Assembly (NCBI GenBank): GCA_027924645.1
Contig: BSBN01000242.1
Coordinates: forward strand, 1,860,001-1,924,000
Source of the DNA: Cunninghamia lanceolata
Taxonomy: Eukaryota; Streptophyta; Pinopsida; Cupressales; Cupressaceae
Reading direction: 5' to 3'
Length of the DNA stretch: 64,000 nt
Shown here: positions 47,322-57,599 of the stretch, piece by piece
How the letters are laid out: every line of letters starts with the position of its first letter
How positions within the stretch are numbered: the first letter of the stretch is position 1
The notes under the pieces: model-generated
Seen by the model: the letters and a program-made list of their open reading frames with translations, nothing else
Database searches by the model: none
Told to the model about the DNA's origin: nothing
Program-made: the position numbers and the translations under genes

Positions 47322-48412
47322 GGAAAATCATTGGAGCTCGCTATTTCTTCAAAGGCTACGAAGCAAGATTTGGTAAACTTGATGACAGAGACGTAAAATC
47401 GGCGAGAGACACCAATGGCCATGGCACACACTGTGCTTCGATTGCTGTGGGGTCAGAAGTGGAAGGAGCGAGTGTCAAGGGGTTTGCCAAAGGAATGGCC
47501 AGAGGGATGGCTCCTCAGGCCAGATTGGCTGTGTATAAAGTCGCCTGGGCTAAAGGAATAGACGATTGCGACATTGCTTCCGCCATGGAAATGACCATCT
47601 CAGACGGCGTTGATATTCTTTCTATGTCGATTGCCGGAACGGAAAGGCCTTTTTACGAGGATATCCAAGCCATTGGAGCCATCAAAGCGATGGCCAAGGG
47701 TGTACTTGTTTCGTCTTCAACTGACAACGAGGGGCCTAATCCATCTTCTATCGAAAACACAGCGCCGTGGATGATCACTGTTGGAGCCAGTATTATGAAT
47801 AGACAATTCCCCTTCCGTGTCACACTTGGCAATTATGAGATCTACCAAGCTTTCTCTCTTTCTAAAGCTGTTAAAGTAGCTAAATGGTTGCCTCTGGTGT
47901 ATATAGTTCACAATAAAAGCATCACGTGTTGTGAATCATGTACTCTTGATAGCATGGTGAATGGTAAAATTGTGCTGTGTGATGCTGTGAATAAAAATCT
48001 CTACAATAATTCCATAGAGACAGTTTGGGTGTTGAAAGGGGTTGGGGTAGCTGCAATCATCTTCACCACTGAGAAAAGCTGGGGAGCGCAAGAAAAAATC
48101 AGGAATTATAGACTGCCCTATATTAGCGTGAGTTTTGCAGTCGGAGAGAAACTCAAAGCGTACATAGACATTACCAGTAATCCTACCGCCACCATAAACC
48201 TAACAGGATCGACAAAGGTGGGAGAGGCAGTAATAGCTCCTCTTGTGGCTTCACTTTCTGCGAGGGGACCAAGTCAGAAATTTCCAGATATACTGAAACT
48301 AGATGTGGTTGCTCCAGGCGTCGACATATTAGCGGCGAATAATAGAGACGAAGGATTTCATTTTATAATATCCATTGAGTGCCCGTTTCAACATTTGTTG
48401 AACATTTTATAA
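47322..48412 (+). pseudogene. Truncated subtilisin-like serine protease (right arm plus spacer)
   Basis: An open frame covers IIGARYFFKGYEARFG, SARDTNGHGTHCASIAVGS (catalytic His region, about 47417-47434), MAPQARLAVYKVAWAKG, DGVDILSMSIAG, the NEGPNPSSIENTAPWMITVG block, the PA-domain sequence MVNGKIVLCD, and KLDVVAPGVDILAANNRD. Plant subtilases are secreted proteases of about 750 residues. Here the signal peptide, prodomain and Asp region are missing, and the frame ends just where the GTSMSCPH catalytic Ser region should begin. It runs upstream to 47252 only through antisense of the left arm. No active protease can result. The role, if any, would be as hairpin RNA. Confidence 0.85.
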
Positions 48413-48416
48413 TATC

Positions 48417-48436
48417 AAAGGTGCAGTTGAAACCGG
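48417..48436 (+). repeat. Third copy of the junction motif
   Basis: The identical 20-mer lies between the right hairpin arm and the start of direct repeat R. A diverged version (ACAGGGGCACTTGAAACCGG) is at 49408-49427 inside repeat R, where repeat L has its first copy. Confidence 0.9.
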
Positions 48437-49458
48437 CCATTATAATAACCATTGAAGTATTTGCTTCACGCTGTTTCTGGACTCTTGAAGGTACATCATA
48501 TAAATTATCCTCTACTAGTTATTAGCAAAGGAATATAAAACCCAAGGAGGCTCTTCTTTTTTTTTTTTTTAATTTTTTTTGGTTGTGTTTTAACAAGAGG
48601 TGAGAATGGTGGGAGCAAATGTAAAGGCAGAGACCAAAGAGCTTATTGACAGGAGGAGTGGTCTTGAACAAGAGATGAATGTAATTATTGCTCAGTTGTG
48701 TGCGGGGCCCAATGGACCTGGTATCACTGGCAACCTCCTCGATTCTGATGTATGCCCATCAAATCCTTTTTCTCTTCTTACCCCTTTTCATTCTTTTTCT
48801 TTTTCATGGAAAATCTGAATAATTTAGAGCTCAGTTTTTTCTTTCTTTCTTCTTTTCTCCCTTTCTTGATTGTATTGTATTTTTAACTTTACCCCCCTGT
48901 TCTTATTATGTTTTCCATTATATTTTATTTGGGCAAATTTTCCTTTGTAGGTTAAATTTCGTCTAGATGGATGCCACTGTGTTAAACTTTGGCTTGGATG
49001 CCATGATCAGGGTTATCAGTATCACTTTTGTCAAATTCATTTCTTGAGGTGTGCTACATCTAGCTAGCTGGATGAGGCATTTATACAATTTCTAAATTTT
49101 ATTATGTTTTTATTGGATTTGAACCCAGTCCCCTGCTTTCGTAACTCCAATATTCTTATCACTTGAACTCATCCCATCCACAATTTTTCTGCATTGATTT
49201 TAATTAATTGTTATAAAGACAAAATAATGTGTGCCTTTTTTAAATTAAGCTTTTTAAATTTTTTTTTGGGCTTAAGCTATGTTACTCCCATGCTGACAAC
49301 CAATGGTTATAGGTGGGCCTTCTTCTTCCATATGACTGACTGAGCCATGTTGTCGGCCTTATGTACTTGGAAGGGTTTGATCCTGTATAGAGAACTTAAA
49401 AGCCCTCACAGGGGCACTTGAAACCGGCCCTCACTTTTGCTGTTGAACCACTTACTTC
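48432..49458 (+). repeat. Direct repeat R (PSMD9-like exon 1 and flanks)
   Basis: This matches direct repeat L (45667-46684). Differences are few: single substitutions, poly-T length and a few small indels. It includes a SINE-like head at 49114-49182 (minus strand) in the same place as in L. Confidence 0.9.
48606..48749 (+). CDS. First coding exon of a PSMD9/Nas2-like proteasome chaperone, copy R
   Basis: The 144-bp exon gives the same 48 residues as copy L with three changes: Ile-Asp at the Ile-His site, Gln for Arg before LCAG, and Ile for Leu in the GPG-x-TGNLLDSD block. It ends at the same GAT|GTATGC donor. The 5'UTR intron acceptor reads TTTTAACAAG instead of TTTTAACCAG. Immediately upstream is the subtilase hairpin instead of the unique promoter sequence seen in copy L, so expression from its own promoter is doubtful. 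As in copy L, no second exon is recognisable downstream. Confidence 0.65.
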
Positions 49459-50659
49459 ACACAATTTTTTTTAATTAATTTTCCTGGTAAATTTTCAGTG
49501 AGGTTATTGCCTACCTTCAGCATTTGTGGGCTAAGATAAGACCACTTTCTAAATATTTGTAAACATGCGTAAGATGGATTGCCCCCTGCCTTCACTACCC
49601 AGAAGTAGAACCTCACCACAGGTCCATCAGAATCATGGACTGCATTTTGGGTGTGAGGGGGATCTAAACTGGATTACGCTCTTACGAGTAATCCTGTTAC
49701 CATGACATTAAAACTTCTTGGACCTTGGGGCAACGCCTTTCTAATATTTGAGATCATACATGTTTAAACTAAAGGTGTAGAAAAAAATCTCTATAGCTAT
49801 GAAGAATTGTCCTTTATTCTGTTATCTTTAAACATCTTTTGGGTTAAGGTAAAAGATTTATGTATACACAAATATATTTACATGTTTGCAGGCCATTTAT
49901 TGACTATCCTACGAAAGCAGAGAGCCCCTACACAAAATGGGCCATTCATCATTAACATTCAGAAGATACAAAATGACAGACTGCACTGACAATGCAAAAG
50001 CCATAATAGCTAATGGAAACGGTTCTGGAGACACTCTGTCAGCTCAAACACTGATCGGTTTCTCTCTCAGTTTGATGGGGTGCAACCCTTTCTATCATCT
50101 TTAACATTGCTGTGTGCAATTCTTGGACAATTCATTAAAGCAGGGATGAGTTTTTGATGTTGAGGAAAAACAGTCGCTGTTCATAAATCTCGTTTTCGCA
50201 CTTTGTAGTTTGTACTACAACATGATGTTATCATGCCAGATTACAAAGTCTAACTTGCAAATTCGATATGGTTTGTAAGTTTTAGCCTCACCAACTTATC
50301 ACTTCATTTGGAAAAGAGTAAAAGCCAAATACACATCTTGTAAGAAGGTGGGATGCCTTATCTATATGGGCATTGTTTATGTAGTTGCCTTTTGACAATT
50401 TCCGACATTGTGATATTCACAGTTCTATTGCAGAATTACCTCTGAATTTGGAATACTATTTCCTGGTTTTTGAAATGTTTCTGCAACCAAGAGAAACTTA
50501 TGAAAACTCCTAGAGTGGGGCCAGAAACTTCTTGAAATGATTTTTAGTAGTTTCCAGCTGTTTTCTGTAATGGTCCCTTACCGACGACTGCTAAATTTAC
50601 ACTGATGATGCTATGAGCTGAAATTATGAAAACATGAAATTAGTAGATGCCTGTAACTA
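49459..50659. other. No gene seen
   Basis: Noncoding sequence, formally inside intron 1 if the PSMD9-like gene is intact. A stretch at 49620-49700 has weak tRNA-like box words on the minus strand and may be an old SINE. Confidence 0.4.
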
Positions 50660-50955
50660 TTGGAGATGTGGAACAGAAAGTGCTGAAAATTTTGAAAGTG
50701 CTAAAACATGAAAATAAGAATTGAAGTCCGAATTGCTGTGAAATTGTGAGCATAAATCAGCTGGAGGAACTAGAATAGAAAATTTGGAATTCTGGAATGG
50801 CTAGGGCAGTGCCCCTTGTTGTGCAGTATCTGAAATATGAACTAGCTTATGTAAAAATAATACTTAAGACTTGCTGAAATGGGGAAGTTAACATATTTGT
50901 TTGCTGAAACGGGAAAGATAACATGGTTGTTTGTTGAAACAGGAAAAAAATAAAC
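50660..50955 (+). repeat. Dispersed repeat, copy 1 (partner at 59780-60055)
   Basis: Shared words in the same order include GAAAGTGCT, AAGTCC-AATTGCT or AAGTCCAAACTGCT, TAGAATATTTGGAAT-type sequence, AGCTTATG, AAATAATACTT, TTGCTGAAA and GTTGTTTGTT. The copies are diverged but clearly related. Confidence 0.6.
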
Positions 50956-51959
50956 AACTGTTTGTGTCATGTCCCCTTTTTCGGATTAAAAATAATTAAT
51001 AATATTATTAAAGTTGGGTCCAGTAATTTCTAATTTTAAGGGCAACTTAACAGTATTATTATAATTAAAATAAAAGGTGTTTTTAAAATAAAAGTATTTT
51101 TAATACTTAAAATAAAAATTAAAAAAATTAAAATTAAAAAGTATTTTTAAATACTTTTTATAATAAAAGCATTTTATTAAATGCTTGGGCCAAAAATAAA
51201 AAGTGTTTTTTAATACTAAGGCCCAAATTTTAAACAAGGAGGCAACTATAAAAGGAGTGCTTGGCTTCTCATTTGATGATCATTCAAGTTATCCTTTGAA
51301 TCCAATTTTCAGATCTGAGCATTTTGTTCAATCTAGGGCATCCAAGAATGAAAACCCTTGGTTTGTTCGGGGTTTGAGAGGACAAAAACCCTCTTGGATT
51401 GCACATTTGGGATCAAGGATGAAAATTCTTGTTTTCCTTTTTGGGTGATTTCATTCGGGGATCACAATTTGTGCTGATTTGTTGAGGATTTGAAGACATT
51501 TTTCAGCTTGCTATAGTGTCACTACAGTGATTTGTTGAAGATTTCATCCTTTGGAGGGTTATATGTTGTTGCTAGGGTGCCGCTATAGTGTTGCCACATC
51601 ATTTTGGGAGGTTTCTACAACAATTTCAGAATTTTTATGAGCAGATTTGCATCACCATTCACTAGATCTGAGGACTTTACACCATTATGGAAAACCCTAG
51701 CTGCTGCTCCATCAATCTTTGGAGGGTTTGGATGAGATTTGACATTATTTGCAAGTTTCCAGCCCAGCCATGGAGAATGTGTTGCTATCTGATGCAGGAG
51801 CATCCGAGTCCATGAGCAATCCGGCATCAACCAAAAACATTTTCAGGTTTTGTTTCCAATTTTGGTTCATTTTACACCTTGTAGAAGAGCATAATGGGTA
51901 TTTGCCATTTCAATTTGGTGAGGTTTGGAGAAATTGGGTGGAAGATAGAGCATTTCGAC

Positions 51960-52600
51960 AAAACTTGAGGTTCGCAAACCTCTCATTTTGCCGAAAGACT
52001 TTGTTCTCCTTCATTTTCGGCAAAAACCTAGGTTCGCGAACTCATCGTTTTGCCAACAACTTGTTTCTTTTGTTTTAGGCACACTTCAAGGTTTGCGAAG
52101 TTATCATTTCGTTGAAAGACTTGGTTTTATTTCATTTTCAGCATAATTTCAAGTTTGCAAACCAAACTAATCACCGAAGAAGTTCGGAAGTTCACAAGTG
52201 TCGATTTGTCGAAAAGGCATTGTTTTGGCAAACTTTCAAGTTTGCAAACCAAACAAGTCACCGAAGCCTAAGGAGTTTGAAACTTACAAGGTTTACTGAT
52301 TTGCCGAAAGGCATTATGAAAAAGAGTTCATCAGTTCATGAGTTCGCCGACTCGCTGAAAAGAGCTTTGCAAAAGGAAGAGTTAGTTCGCAAGTTCTCAA
52401 AAATGCTGATTCGTCGAAAGAGAAGTTGAAGGTTCGAGAAACTGCCAAATTGCTGAAAAGCATCATTAAGGCCAAGTTCAAAAGTTCAAAAGTTCGCCAA
52501 TTCACCGAAAAGGCTTTGTAAAGGAAAGGTTCAAGAGTTTTCGAGTTCATCGATTTATTGAATGGCCGAAACATGTTATTTTCTACAATCTTACAAGTTC
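51960..52600 (+). repeat. About a dozen degenerate GTTCGC...GCCGAAAG units
   Basis: Units of about 45-60 bp pair a word like AAGTTCGCGAAC or AGTTCGCAAG with a word like GATTTGCCGAAAGGC. Examples start near 51967, 52031, 52088, 52178, 52290, 52345, 52386, 52430, 52485 and 52530. Similar words cluster in the LARD LTRs near 36200 and 41250. Confidence 0.6.
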
Positions 52601-52640
52601 AAGAACTTGAAGAAATACTGATGCCAATTCAAAAGCTCCA

Positions 52641-52961
52641 TAAAGTGCCAATAAAGAATTCTTTTGCTCACTGGCGCAGCCTCGCTCAGGGCACACTGAT
52701 TCAATGTTGTGTTCTTGCGCTAAAGTGCCAATAAGGAATTCTCTTGCGCACTGGCACAGCCTCGCTTAGGGCACATGGATTCAAAGTCGTGCTATTGCGC
52801 TAAAGTGCCAATAAGGAATTCTCTTGCGCATTGGCACAACCTCGCTCGAGGCACATGGATTCAAAGTTGTGCTCTTGCTCTAACTCATCATTGAGGAAGT
52901 CTCCTTGCACACTGGTGTAGCTTTGCTCAAGACACATGGATTCAAAGTTGTGCTCTTGCGC
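52641..52961 (+). repeat. Four tandem copies of an 80-bp unit
   Basis: Units begin TAAAGTGCCAATAA at 52641, 52721 and 52801, and TAACTCATCATTGA at 52881. Each contains AATTCTCTTGCGCACTGGC-type, GCCTCGCTCAGGGCACA-type and GATTCAAAGTTGTGCTCTTG-type words. Spacing is exactly 80 bp, and the last copy is the most diverged. Confidence 0.92.
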
Positions 52962-53400
52962 TAACTTGTTTAAGATTCGTTGAACTATTATAATGAAGTC
53001 ATAGTTTGACTTGCCAAGATTTAGTTTTGGTAACTGTTAACATTTGGAGCGGTTCAACTTCTTAAACCTATGTATAAAAGGCAACCGAGGCTTTCAGTTT
53101 GGGGGTGCTTGGCTGGGGTCTTGGCCAGATTTGTAGAAGTTGCAGGTAAGAAGGAGATGGTAGTGCCGAGGAGAGAAAGATACAGAGTTAGTACATGAGA
53201 CTTTGTCATTGAAGGAATGACTGGTTGAGAGCATGCAAAATATGCACTCCTAAAGTTATGGTAATGAATGTAAATTTGTGATTTTGAATAAAATGCAGAT
53301 TGTTTGTCATTGTTTTATGAATTTATGCTTCCGTTGTGTCGTGTTGGCTGCATGACTAGGTGGCTTGATAAGACCCCCTGGTCATGACTGCATCATTGTA

Positions 53401-54479
53401 CCAACATCATAAGTCTAATTTTCAATCATACAACTTGAGCGCAACCTTTGGAAGAGCAAAATCTATCATTTCCAACCTTGTGATAGTCATATCAGCGGCT
53501 GATTTGCATCATTCCAGCCCTTGTACATCACTTATCAGCTGCCCACACTCACCTACAGCTCTGTCGCTGCCTTTTCCAGCCAACCAGCAGTCCATACATC
53601 TGCTATTGGCTGACATAGATCAGATCTAATTATTATTTCTGCATATTGTATGAAGTTTTGACCTTTGGCATACTCAGAAAGATTGTTTCAGCGTTATCAA
53701 ATCAGTGTTGTACATGTACCTTGCACTACATATCAGATCTGGGGGTTTGTATTGCTGTCAGGCCAAATTGAGGACAGTAATTATTGTGGAGACTACCTTG
53801 GCCAAGCATAGTATTTAGACTTGTGCATAAGAACTGCTTTCCTGAGAACATTCTCCTCTCATCTCTACTCCGTAAGAGTCCATTTATAACATTTTTTCCA
53901 CTTTAGCTCTTTTGCTTCTTATGTGCAGGGTAATGCCAATTGACCCACAGAAGTCATATTAAATTGATCTGCAGAACTGGTGTAAAATGGACTAACAAAA
54001 TTGATGTTAATGCATCCACAATATAAACTTACTAAAACTTTATAATGGACCCCACTGACTGAAATGCACTATGTCAAATATAATAATAGTTACAATGGCG
54101 CTTCATAATGGTCACCCCTCCTTGAGTTGGTTTGCCTCAACGTAATAGGAGCATTGGAAGTAGATCTTTTTCGAAACTTGTTTATAGCTTGTTGACATTG
54201 CCTCCTGGATAAAATATCCAAAGAGAATGGTACAGTAGATTCTTTAGGAACAAGCATTGATAGAGAAAAACGGTGATGGCCTCATTCATGAGATGGGGAA
54301 TTACTCCAAGTTTTACCTCACACATATTTAAGTGTACCATGTTTTCACCTTCTGCAATAATGAATTCTAATGCTTCCTCAGTTGTAATCCCATGTACTTG
54401 TAGTACTTTTTATGCACTGGTGGAAGACTAACATTCAGACTTGTAACCAACAGCTGCAAGTTTTGTGCTGCTTCAGGAA
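53401..54479. other. No gene seen
   Basis: Noncoding sequence; short open frames have no recognisable content. Confidence 0.4.
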
Positions 54480-55380
54480 GCTCTATCCATGGAGTGCCAT
54501 GTAAAGCTCTAGCTTGTTCTACTTTAACAAATAAGGCATACCCCTAGTGTCTCTATTGCGATTTGTAGTGAATCTTCTATCAGCAAGTTTACTTGCTGCT
54601 CTAGAATTGGCCATTTCTCTTTGAGACAAACCTTGGGAATAGGTTCATATCATGGAATTCTCGCAAACATAGTTAAAACTTAAAAATAAAATGATTTTCA
54701 ACCATGGAGCCATGATTTTAAAGCTGGAAAATATAGCTTCTTTTTTATGTGAACCTGCTACTAAAATAGGCACATAGGTGGCATTTATTTGGAGGTTGCT
54801 CATAGCCTTTTCACCTTTCTCTGTTGCACTCTTTCTCTAAAGGATTTCTCTAACAACAACTATAAGAGGATGGTGACTGCAATGATCAAGCAAGCTTTCA
54901 TCACATCATCATTGTTCAATGTTGACGTCATATTCATGACAAACACCACTATGGTTGGGATCTTCTGCTACAACATCATGCATTCAACTACTTCTATCCT
55001 TGTTCATCGCCTCCTCATCAAATTCTTCAAGTTTCAATAACCATTTCTTTTGATCTTTGAAAAGATGTACATAGTTTGCAAAAGAGAGTTCTTCTAGAGC
55101 TTCTTTATTATAAGTATCCCATAAGCCTAGTTATTGACCAATTATGGCTAATAGAAACTAAAGTACTTTGAAAAAATCTGCTGTAGCTAGGGCTTTAAGA
55201 AAGTGAATATGTTACCATTGTAATGATCCTCAAAAATGGACCTGTTGATGTTTGTTTTTAGACAAGTCAACAATAGAGTGAAATACAGAGTATCTGACTC
55301 TCTCTTGAGCAAAGCCTCTCGAATGCTGAACGAAGTGATCAAACAAGATGACTCCAAGGTTCCTTTCTTATGATTTTGCA
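54480..55380 (-). pseudogene. Unrecognised decayed reading frame
   Basis: One minus-strand frame reads sensibly from about 55350 to 54690 through isolated stops: FAQERVRYSVFHSIVDLSKN, LGLWDTYNKEALEELSFANY, VHLFKDQKKWLLKLEEFDEE, ending near AGSHKKEAIFSSFKIMAPWL. A second frame continues with QQVNLLIEDSLQIAIETLG and EEALEFIIAEGENMVHLN to about 54300. Composition is that of a real protein, but I cannot assign a family. It may be a retroelement-specific ORF or a host gene; all parts are broken by stops. Confidence 0.35.
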
Positions 55381-55399
55381 AGAGATAGCTCAGTGACTT

Positions 55400-56330
55400 G
55401 AGATGATTTTGCTGGTAAACACAAAGGGACTTACATCAGAGCTTTCTTCTTTCATTCAGCTTATCTCTCCTTTCAGTGTGGATGATGTATATACAAGAGT
55501 TCAATGATAAAGAAATCGAAAAAAGATAAAGGTTTAGGAATCTAATCTTAAGGTCAATGAAGCAATGATGATGATTGAATAGACAAACTCCTTGATTAAC
55601 CTAACTTCACTTCGCCAAGGATACCTACAACTACATGAAGTTGGTGCAATCTCCTAAGGTTACGCGAATGGTTTTCAAATTGTGAAGGCTTATGTAAGCA
55701 CCAATTAAACGGCGCAGCTCAAACAAACATTCACAATCGAACTTATGCAAATAGGGCTCAGACTAGCTTTACACAACACTTCACCAGCAATGAATGTTAA
55801 AAGCATGAGCTAGGAGTTGGTCAAATATTCAAATACAACATACATTACAACAAAGAGCTTCTAATCTACTTCTAATCTAATTGAAACATCTCTTCATTTA
55901 ATTCAAGATACCAGAAATCATGTTTCTCCACAAGACAATACTTAACACCAAATAAGCTCCAATGTTTTTGCATTAATCTTGAAAAATATATACAACAATC
56001 TCCAAGTCCTCTCAGAGAATTTCGAGAGTCTTTTCTATTCTACTCCTACTTGCCTACTGACTACTCTCTAATCTCTGAACTACTTACTACTGAATTACAA
56101 ATGAGGCAACAAGGCCTTTATATAGTGCTCCAGGTTACAATGAAAGGCTAAGATCAATTTGATAGCCAAGGGCTTAGATCATGCCACCTCAACAATTAGT
56201 TACAACAACTTGCTATTTTTAGCACAAAAGAGAGAGGCAATGAAGGCACGTTTTACAATGTGATAAGGTAAGGCGAAAGCATTTAAAACATCTTTCACAT
56301 AGGTGTCCCTTTGGCTTCTTTAATTAAATG
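55400..56330 (-). mobile_element. LTR-like promoter and transcribed leader (minus strand)
   Basis: A minus-strand TATA box (TATATAAAGG, plus coordinates 56115-56124) is followed by a long AT-rich leader running to about 55400. Upstream (56550-59280) lies repeat-rich sequence. Together these could form one very long LTR with a repeat-built U3. No TG/CA termini or primer site were identified. Confidence 0.3.
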
Positions 56331-56559
56331 ATACATTTAATGCTATTGAATTGATGTGTACTCGCCACATAGATGCCATTTCAACTTTGATAATTGTATT
56401 ATCAATGTGATGATGTATTCAATGTGATTGCTTGAACTTGTATGTTTGGGAATACATCTTGTTGATCTTGCCTTGATCTTGAATTGTAAACTGGATGAAT
56501 GATACTTTATTGCTCATTTGACTAACTCTGTGTACTTTCTTCTTCTTCTTGTAGGTTGA

Positions 56560-57350
56560 TGTGAATGATCTTCTTCGATGCTTCTTGATGCAGAGAATAG
56601 TAGGAGAATAGATGATGTTTCTTTCTCAACTTCTAAATGATGATGCTTCATTCATGAATTGGAATAGGAGATCTCTCTTAGACTTGAAAGTTATAAAGAC
56701 TTGAAGCTTAGATGGATGACTGCCTTTGCTTGATGTAGAAGTTGATGAAGTGATCTCGCACGATGATCTTCGAAGTGACCCTTCGGAATGTAAATAACAA
56801 CACCTTCTTTGAATATGGAGTAGATGACCTCTCAAGGATACTTGAAACTTGATGAATCTTTGAATATTGGGAGAACTTTACTTGAAATTTGGATGAGTGA
56901 ATGCCTTGTCTTTGAACATGATGCCACTTGATGAAGAGTTCTAGTAGATTGATGAAGAAACCAGCTGATACTTGAAGTGATGTAGATCTCTTGGAATGAT
57001 GCTTCCTGGAAGATGATCTTGAATGAAGTAGAATATATAAAATGCTCCAACTTGATGATAACACCTTCCTTATGATAGAGCAGCTAACTTCCCAAGGAGA
57101 CTTGAAGTTTAATGACATGAGGTTTCCTTGAAGTAAAATGGATGCCTTTGGAAGTCTTGATTGATGAAGATGAAGTAGTTGATATTTGAAATGATCAAAT
57201 AGGGTATCCCTAAACTTCTTCTTCTTCTGATGACCCCTTAGCATCATTCACATTCTTGCAACATAGAGAAAAAAACAACATCAATACTTCAACTTTATAA
57301 CATAAACACATAAGAAATCATTTGCTCAAGGTCTAAAGAAGATGAAAACA
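56560..57350. repeat. Imperfect CTTGAA/GATGA-rich repetitive sequence
   Basis: Words such as CTTGAAGTTGATGAA, GGAATGATGCC and GACTTGAAG recur irregularly. Long open frames on the minus strand are Ser-rich products of this composition. No gene is supported. Confidence 0.45.
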
Positions 57351-57599
57351 ATAAAGAAAACAGAGCATTGAATAAAGTCCTTAAATCCTCCTTTAAACTC
57401 TTGAACTCGTCCTTCTTGGAGGAGAAGATCAGAAACTAAAATCTTCTGTCCTATCTCCTTGGTGCAGTAGATCATGGTTTTTTGGAATCTCCTTGCAACC
57501 TTAATACTTCAATCCTCCTACTTGCTTAGGGCATTAGATCAATTTTTTGAGTTCTTCATCATAATGGATCAGCAGATGAAGGTCTTCCTCTTCATACAT

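Larger units (their letters stand above)
50962..53400 (+). mobile_element. LTR-like region with two TATA boxes and internal repeats
   Basis: A candidate LTR start (TGTTTGTGTCATGTCCCC, about 50962) is followed by AT-rich sequence and a TATA box (TATAAAAG, 51247-51254). Next is a leader, a field of GTTCGC/GCCGAAAG words (51960-52600), an 80-bp tandem repeat (52641-52961), a second TATA box (53073-53080) and an AATAAA (about 53287). The end is not defined and there is no coding sequence. One long composite LTR or two nested ones are both possible. Confidence 0.35.

Noticed and set aside
47252..47331. Upstream extension of the subtilase frame
   Set aside because: It reads antisense of the left hairpin arm; subtilase similarity begins only at about 47322.
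49620..49700. Minus-strand words resembling tRNA box A and box B (possible SINE)
   Set aside because: Box B is poor and there is no second copy or tail in the window.
56626..57247. Serine-rich minus-strand open frames, the longest 179 codons
   Set aside because: They run through imperfectly repeated CTTGAA/GATGA sequence and look like composition artefacts.
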